Origin: JAUPTX01 sp964550665
GTDB taxonomy: Bacteria; Patescibacteriota; Minisyncoccia; Phycocordibacterales; CSBR16-119
Direction: 5' to 3'
NCBI GenBank assembly: GCA_964550665.1
Contig: CAZJZW010000017.1
Span: 1 to 14,790 of the forward strand
DNA: 14,790 nt
Made by a program: the position numbers and the translations under genes. The notes under the pieces are model-generated. The model worked only from the letters and a program-made list of their open reading frames with translations. It was not told the DNA's origin and did not search any database. Position 1 is the first letter of the stretch; every line of letters starts with the position of its first letter. Below are positions 11,744 through 14,790 of the stretch, piece after piece.

Positions 11744-13681
11744 ATGTCTAAAAATAATAGTAAAAAAACTAAAAACAGTAAGTCAGGGAGCTTTATGAAC
11801 AAACTTTGGTCAGTTTTTTTTGTATTTCTAGCCTTCACAGCACTTTATTCTCTTGTTGTAGAAAAGAAATCAGCCAAACCAGAAGACATTTCTCTTTCGT
11901 TTCTCTCAACTCTTATTAATCAAGGCGAAGTAGGAACTATCTTAGTTGAAGGTGATAAGCTTTCAATCACGTTAAACGACGAAGCGAAAACAAAGTACGT
12001 TTCTAAAAAAGAGCGAGAAGCGTCACTAACGGAAACTCTTTCAAACTATGGCGTGCAAACCGAAGCGCTATCAAAAGCAGATATTAAAATAAAAAGTGAA
12101 TCAGGTTTCGGATTCTGGCTTCTAAATATTTTGCCAATACTTATTCCAATTCTTTTTATCGTTATATTCTTTTGGTTTATCATGAGACAAGCAAAAGGTC
12201 AGGGAATGCAGGCTTTTTCTTTCGGACAATCAAAAGCGAAAATCACTGATCCAAATGATAAAAATAAAGTAACTTTTAAAGATGTTGCTGGAGTGAAAGA
12301 AGCAAAGCAAGAACTCGAGGAGATAGTGGATTTTCTTAAAAATCCAAAAAAGTTTATTGATATTGGTGCTGATATTCCAAAAGGAGTTCTTCTTGAAGGT
12401 GCGCCAGGAACAGGAAAGACACTTTTAGCGCGAGCGGTGGCGGGTGAAGCAAATGTTCCATTCTTCCATCTTTCTGGTTCTGACTTCGTCGAGATGTTTG
12501 TTGGAGTTGGTGCATCACGTGTTCGAGATCTTTTTACTATGGCGAAAAAAGCTGCGCCGTCTATTGTGTTTATCGATGAAATCGACGCCGTGGGAAGAAA
12601 AAGAGGAAGTGGTGTTGGAGGAGGGAATGACGAACGAGAACAAACACTAAACCAAATCCTAACTGAAATGGATGGCTTCGAACAAAACCAAAAGGTGATC
12701 GTGATCGCTGCGACAAACAGATCTGATGTCTTAGACAACGCACTTCTCCGACCAGGACGTTTCGATCGCCGAGTGATGGTTGATTTGCCAGATCGAGCTG
12801 ACCGAGAAGCGATCTTGGTTATTCACGCAAGAAAGAAGCCACTGGAAGACGATGTAAATTTAAAACTTATCGCAGAACGAACACCAGGTTTTTCTGGTGC
12901 TGATCTTTACTCTTTGATGAATGAAGCTGCGATACGAGCTGCGCGGGACAACAGAAAGAAAGTTTCTGCAGCGGACGTTATAAACTCTATTGATAAGGTA
13001 ATGATCGGACCAGAGCGAACAAGTCACTTGATGAATGCTGATGAAAAGAAAATCGTGGCGTATCACGAAGCAGGACATGCGCTTGTTATGTCTGTTCTTC
13101 CACATGCAGATCCAGTTCATAAGGTTACTATTGTTTCTCGAGGAAAAGCTGGAGGATATACGATGAATCTTCCTCTTGAAGAAAGATATTTAAATAATCG
13201 AAAAGAATTTAAAGATGATATCGCCGGAACGCTTGGTGGGTATGTTGCGGAGAAAATGGTTTTCGGAGATATTACAACTGGTCCATCGAACGATTTACAA
13301 GTCGTCTCGCGACTCGCTAGGTCTATGGTTACGAAGTGGGGAATGTCAGACGTCATCGGTCCACTAGCACTCGAAGGTCGCGACTCTGAAGCTATGTATG
13401 GACGAGGTTTTGGAAATGAATATTCCGAAAAGATGTCAGACACTATTGATCAGGAAGTTAAGAAATTGATTGATGAAGGTTTGGTTACGGCAGAAAAAGT
13501 TCTAACTGAAAAACGAGCAGTCTTGGATGATATGGCAAAAATCTTAATTGAAAAAGAAACTCTTGAACAATATGAATACAATGAATTTTTGAAAAAGCAT
13601 GGTATCCCTCTTAAAGAACTTCCGAAAAAAGATTTAAAGCCAACAAAAACTGACGAACCGTTAAAAGAAGAATTAAAGTAA
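11744..13681 (+). CDS. ftsH: ATP-dependent zinc metalloprotease FtsH
   Basis: Membrane-anchored hexameric AAA+ protease that extracts and degrades membrane and tagged soluble proteins. Two helices (about 21-38 and 123-146) flank an extracytoplasmic domain. The AAA domain has Walker A GAPGTGKT (219-226), Walker B IVFIDEIDA (274-282) and the second region of homology ATNRSDVLDNALLRPGRFDRR (323-343). The protease domain has HEAGH (441-445) with catalytic Glu442 and the third zinc ligand Asp517 in GPSNDLQ. All key residues are present and the 645 residues are a normal length. The end is Lys/Glu/Pro-rich. It is monocistronic: the terminator begins in the last codon. ATG 11744 is the first in frame; Met18 is a less likely start. 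No SD. Confidence 0.98.
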   Translation: MSKNNSKKTKNSKSGSFMNKLWSVFFVFLAFTALYSLVVEKKSAKPEDISLSFLSTLINQGEVGTILVEGDKLSITLNDEAKTKYVSKKEREASLTETLSNYGVQTEALSKADIKIKSESGFGFWLLNILPILIPILFIVIFFWFIMRQAKGQGMQAFSFGQSKAKITDPNDKNKVTFKDVAGVKEAKQELEEIVDFLKNPKKFIDIGADIPKGVLLEGAPGTGKTLLARAVAGEANVPFFHLSGSDFVEMFVGVGASRVRDLFTMAKKAAPSIVFIDEIDAVGRKRGSGVGGGNDEREQTLNQILTEMDGFEQNQKVIVIAATNRSDVLDNALLRPGRFDRRVMVDLPDRADREAILVIHARKKPLEDDVNLKLIAERTPGFSGADLYSLMNEAAIRAARDNRKKVSAADVINSIDKVMIGPERTSHLMNADEKKIVAYHEAGHALVMSVLPHADPVHKVTIVSRGKAGGYTMNLPLEERYLNNRKEFKDDIAGTLGGYVAEKMVFGDITTGPSNDLQVVSRLARSMVTKWGMSDVIGPLALEGRDSEAMYGRGFGNEYSEKMSDTIDQEVKKLIDEGLVTAEKVLTEKRAVLDDMAKILIEKETLEQYEYNEFLKKHGIPLKELPKKDLKPTKTDEPLKEELK

Positions 13682-13724
13682 AATAAAAGTCCGCACACGA
13701 AATGTGCGGACTTTTATTTTACTT
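13676..13724. terminator. Terminator of ftsH
   Basis: Perfect 22-bp arms (13676-13697 and 13703-13724, loop CGAAA) with GTCCGCACA/TGTGCGGAC at the loop. The 5' arm contains the ftsH stop codon. Confidence 0.92.
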
Positions 13725-13746
13725 ATTTAAAAACTTTGTATATAAT
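13718..13746 (+). promoter_or_regulatory. Promoter of the 13772 gene
   Basis: TTTACT (13718-13723), 17-nt spacer, TATAAT (13741-13746). The -35 lies in the 3' arm of the ftsH terminator. The predicted start near 13753 excludes the ATG at 13736 as the start of the next gene. Confidence 0.6.
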
Positions 13747-13771
13747 CCATCGGTACCAGCACCTTCAACAC

Positions 13772-13963
13772 ATGGAACACACAGAAAAAGAAAAACTTGT
13801 TGTCGAGGAAACCACTAAAGAAGAGCAAGAGAAAATTCCTTTGTCGATAAACCGCGATACATCTCGTATGTTCTCTGGGGCACCTTTTGCACATAGACCC
13901 CAGGGTCACCCTACTCGCACTTACAAAGTTCCAGATCACATTAGGGATCAGTACAAAGACTGA
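13772..13963 (+). CDS. Small hydrophilic protein (63 aa), unknown
   Basis: The frame is open from 13736, but the promoter places transcription after that ATG, so I use ATG 13772 (MEHTEKEKLVVEE). The protein begins with a charged, helix-forming Glu/Lys segment (1-22) and continues with a proline-, arginine- and histidine-rich tail (FSGAPFAHRPQGHPTRTYKVPDHIRDQYKD), probably disordered. No membrane segment or recognised family. It has its own promoter and a strong terminator, and precedes the tRNA gene. Good signals flank it, but at this length the coding call is not certain. Confidence 0.6.
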   Translation: MEHTEKEKLVVEETTKEEQEKIPLSINRDTSRMFSGAPFAHRPQGHPTRTYKVPDHIRDQYKD

Positions 13964-13983
13964 GCCCTTTTCCACCCTTCAAT

Positions 13984-14009
13984 CGCCCCGAATCCTGGGG
14001 CGGTTTTTT
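13984..14009 (+). terminator. Rho-independent terminator
   Basis: CGCCCC (13984-13989) pairs with GGGGCG (13997-14002), loop GAATCCT, followed by GTTTTTT. Confidence 0.88.
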
Positions 14010-14071
14010 GTTTGATAAAAATGTTTTTTTGGTATAAACTACGTTGTATTAACCAAGTAAACAAAGGTTAT

Positions 14072-14144
14072 GCGCGCATAGCTCAGTTGGTAGAGCGTTC
14101 GTCTTATACACGAATGGTCCTAGGTTCGAATCCTAGTGCGCGCA
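14072..14144 (+). tRNA. tRNA-Ile (anticodon UAU)
   Basis: A complete 73-nt cloverleaf: acceptor GCGCGCA/TGCGCGC, D-stem GCTC/GAGC with loop AGTTGGTA, anticodon stem TTCGT/ACGAA with loop CTTATAC, 5-nt variable loop, T-stem CTAGG/CCTAG with loop TTCGAAT, and discriminator A. The anticodon is TAT, reading AUA (Ile). Elements known to matter for E. coli IleRS are present: A73, A37, C4-G69, U12-A23 and C29-G41; position 38 is C rather than A. No CCA is encoded (the next bases are CAT). TATAAA at 14033-14038 is the likely -10. The gene downstream starts 1 nt after the tRNA. Confidence 0.95.
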
Positions 14145-14145
14145 C

Positions 14146-14715
14146 ATGGAAAATATGGATAGCCGAATATCAAAAAATAAAGAAAAACCAAATTTTCTTT
14201 ATCATGCCTCACTCAATAGAGACATAGAGGAAATTCAAATGAGATCTGAAAGCCGGAGAGATGACAAAGAGGGTGATGTTGTATTTGCGACACCAGATAT
14301 TGCTTTAGCGGGTGCGTTTCTTACAGGATTTAGTGATAGTTGGGCCAATCTCGGTAAAATAAATGGAATTCCATATTTTATTATCGGCGACAAGGAAAAA
14401 TTTTTAGAAAATGATAAAGGTGGTGCAGTTTATAAATTAGATTCAGACTATTTTGATTTTGACCCCGAGAAAGGCATGGGTGAGGACGAATGGATAAGTC
14501 GATCCAACATCAAACCAATTGAAAAAATAGAGGTTGATTCCTCTTTAGATTTTATGATTAATCAAGGTCTCCAGATTTATTTTTTTGAAAAAGATAAATT
14601 CGAAGAATTTAAGGAGATATTGAAAACAGGCGATACAGAAAAAATGATTGAAATTTTAAAAAATAAAACCTCAGAAAATCAAAAAATAGGTAAAAATATT
14701 AAAAGTTTTGAATAA
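14146..14715 (+). CDS. Unknown protein, possibly ART-like fold
   Basis: 189 residues, soluble. The opening NFLYHASLNRDIEEI (16-30), then RDDKEGDVVFATPDIALAGAFL (38-59), PYFIIGDKEKF (76-86), GGAVYKLDSDYFDFDP (92-107), GEDEWISRSNIKPIEKIE (112-129) and GLQIYFF (141-147) form a compact conserved-looking layout. The YHAS start and later FATP..A step recall the ADP-ribosyltransferase/2'-phosphotransferase style (H...S/Y...E), with Glu115 a possible third residue; this is weak inference. The ATG lies 1 nt after the tRNA, and a TAG in frame within the tRNA prevents an earlier start; ATG 14155 is the alternative. Probably cotranscribed with the tRNA. The C-terminus is Lys/Glu-rich. Confidence 0.75.
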   Translation: MENMDSRISKNKEKPNFLYHASLNRDIEEIQMRSESRRDDKEGDVVFATPDIALAGAFLTGFSDSWANLGKINGIPYFIIGDKEKFLENDKGGAVYKLDSDYFDFDPEKGMGEDEWISRSNIKPIEKIEVDSSLDFMINQGLQIYFFEKDKFEEFKEILKTGDTEKMIEILKNKTSENQKIGKNIKSFE

Positions 14716-14741
14716 TAAAGAACCCCATCTTTTATTCAAAA
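14706..14741. terminator. Weak shared hairpin between convergent genes
   Basis: TTTTGAATAATAAAG (14706-14720) pairs imperfectly with CTTTTATTCAAAA (14729-14741). The two arms contain the stop codons of both convergent frames, each ending in Phe-Glu-stop. The stem is AT-rich, so termination strength is doubtful. Confidence 0.45.
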
Positions 14742-14790
14742 TGAATCTTTAGATTTCTTCTTTCTAGTTCTTCTTTTGTTTTGTGTAATT
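14732..14790 (-). CDS. Partial gene, C-terminus only
   Basis: A minus-strand frame entering from the right edge reads LHKTKEELERRNLKIHFE and stops at TAA (14734-14732). The helical, charged composition looks protein-like and the stop lies in a hairpin shared with the convergent gene. Another minus-strand frame is also open here, so the call is tentative and no product can be named. Confidence 0.4.
   Translation of the reverse strand, partial: LHKTKEELERRNLKIHFE

Noticed and set aside
12199..12738. A 179-codon minus-strand frame inside ftsH
   Set aside because: It is antisense to the conserved AAA domain and low-complexity in Ser/Pro/Thr, as expected for a mirror frame.
14012..14227. A frame reading through the tRNA gene
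   Set aside because: The ARIAQLVERSSYTRMVLGSNPSAR-type translation is the well-known artefact of translating a tRNA.
1..14790. CRISPR array, insertion sequence, prophage or defence island
   Set aside because: No spaced direct repeats, transposase, integrase or recognised defence proteins were found on either strand.

Overview
The window looks like a chromosomal segment of a Candidate Phyla Radiation bacterium (Patescibacteria, probably the Parcubacteria group). This is inferred from several things together: AT-rich DNA with compact genes, a nucleoside diphosphate kinase with an internal insertion, a short TruB of the 'YAGRLDP' type without a PUA domain, a long TruD, a tmRNA and a tRNA without an encoded CCA, and almost no Shine-Dalgarno sequences. 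No marker gene here fixes the lineage more exactly. The code is standard (TGA is used as a stop at 13961-13963).

Layout. 1-800: a terminator, then ndk, closed by a 28-bp perfect bidirectional terminator. 865-1028: a probable structured RNA with its own promoter and terminator. 1057-3430: three same-strand genes (four-helix membrane protein, beta-CASP metallo-beta-lactamase ribonuclease, SLOG/LOG-like Rossmann protein). 3542-4549: a secreted or anchored protein ending in three 26-residue Cys repeats. 4589-5743 (minus): infC-rpmI-rplT with a non-AUG infC start. 5815-6655: a foldable leader with a tiny upstream ORF, then truB. 6710-7294: an unknown protein of different base composition behind a perfect-consensus promoter. 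7328-8713 (minus): truD. 8838-9175: a two-gene mini-operon of a one-helix peptide and a 61-residue protein. 9268-9627: unknown protein. 9690-10112 (minus): DUF1761 membrane protein. 10225-10533 (minus): unknown protein. 10560-10790: GC-rich intergenic DNA holding a broken inverted copy of the tmRNA 3' end. 10791-11670 (minus): smpB then ssrA (tmRNA). 11744-13681: ftsH. 13772-13963: a small protein. 14072-14144: tRNA-Ile(UAU), followed after 1 nt by an unknown protein gene. A partial minus-strand gene runs off the right end.

How the genes fit together. Much of the window concerns translation and RNA metabolism: initiation (IF3), the 50S subunit (L20, L35), pseudouridylation (TruB, TruD), RNA turnover (beta-CASP nuclease) and ribosome rescue (tmRNA and SmpB). 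FtsH, divergent from smpB, belongs to a family known to degrade tmRNA-tagged proteins. Most genes sit in units of one to three between strong hairpin terminators, several shared by convergent genes and overlapping their last codons. No CRISPR array, insertion sequence, integrase or classical defence system was recognised. The most unusual items are the 865-1028 RNA, the tmRNA tag and the inverted copy of its 3' end, the tRNA-Ile(UAU)/CDS junction, the truB leader, the small-protein operon and the Cys-repeat protein.
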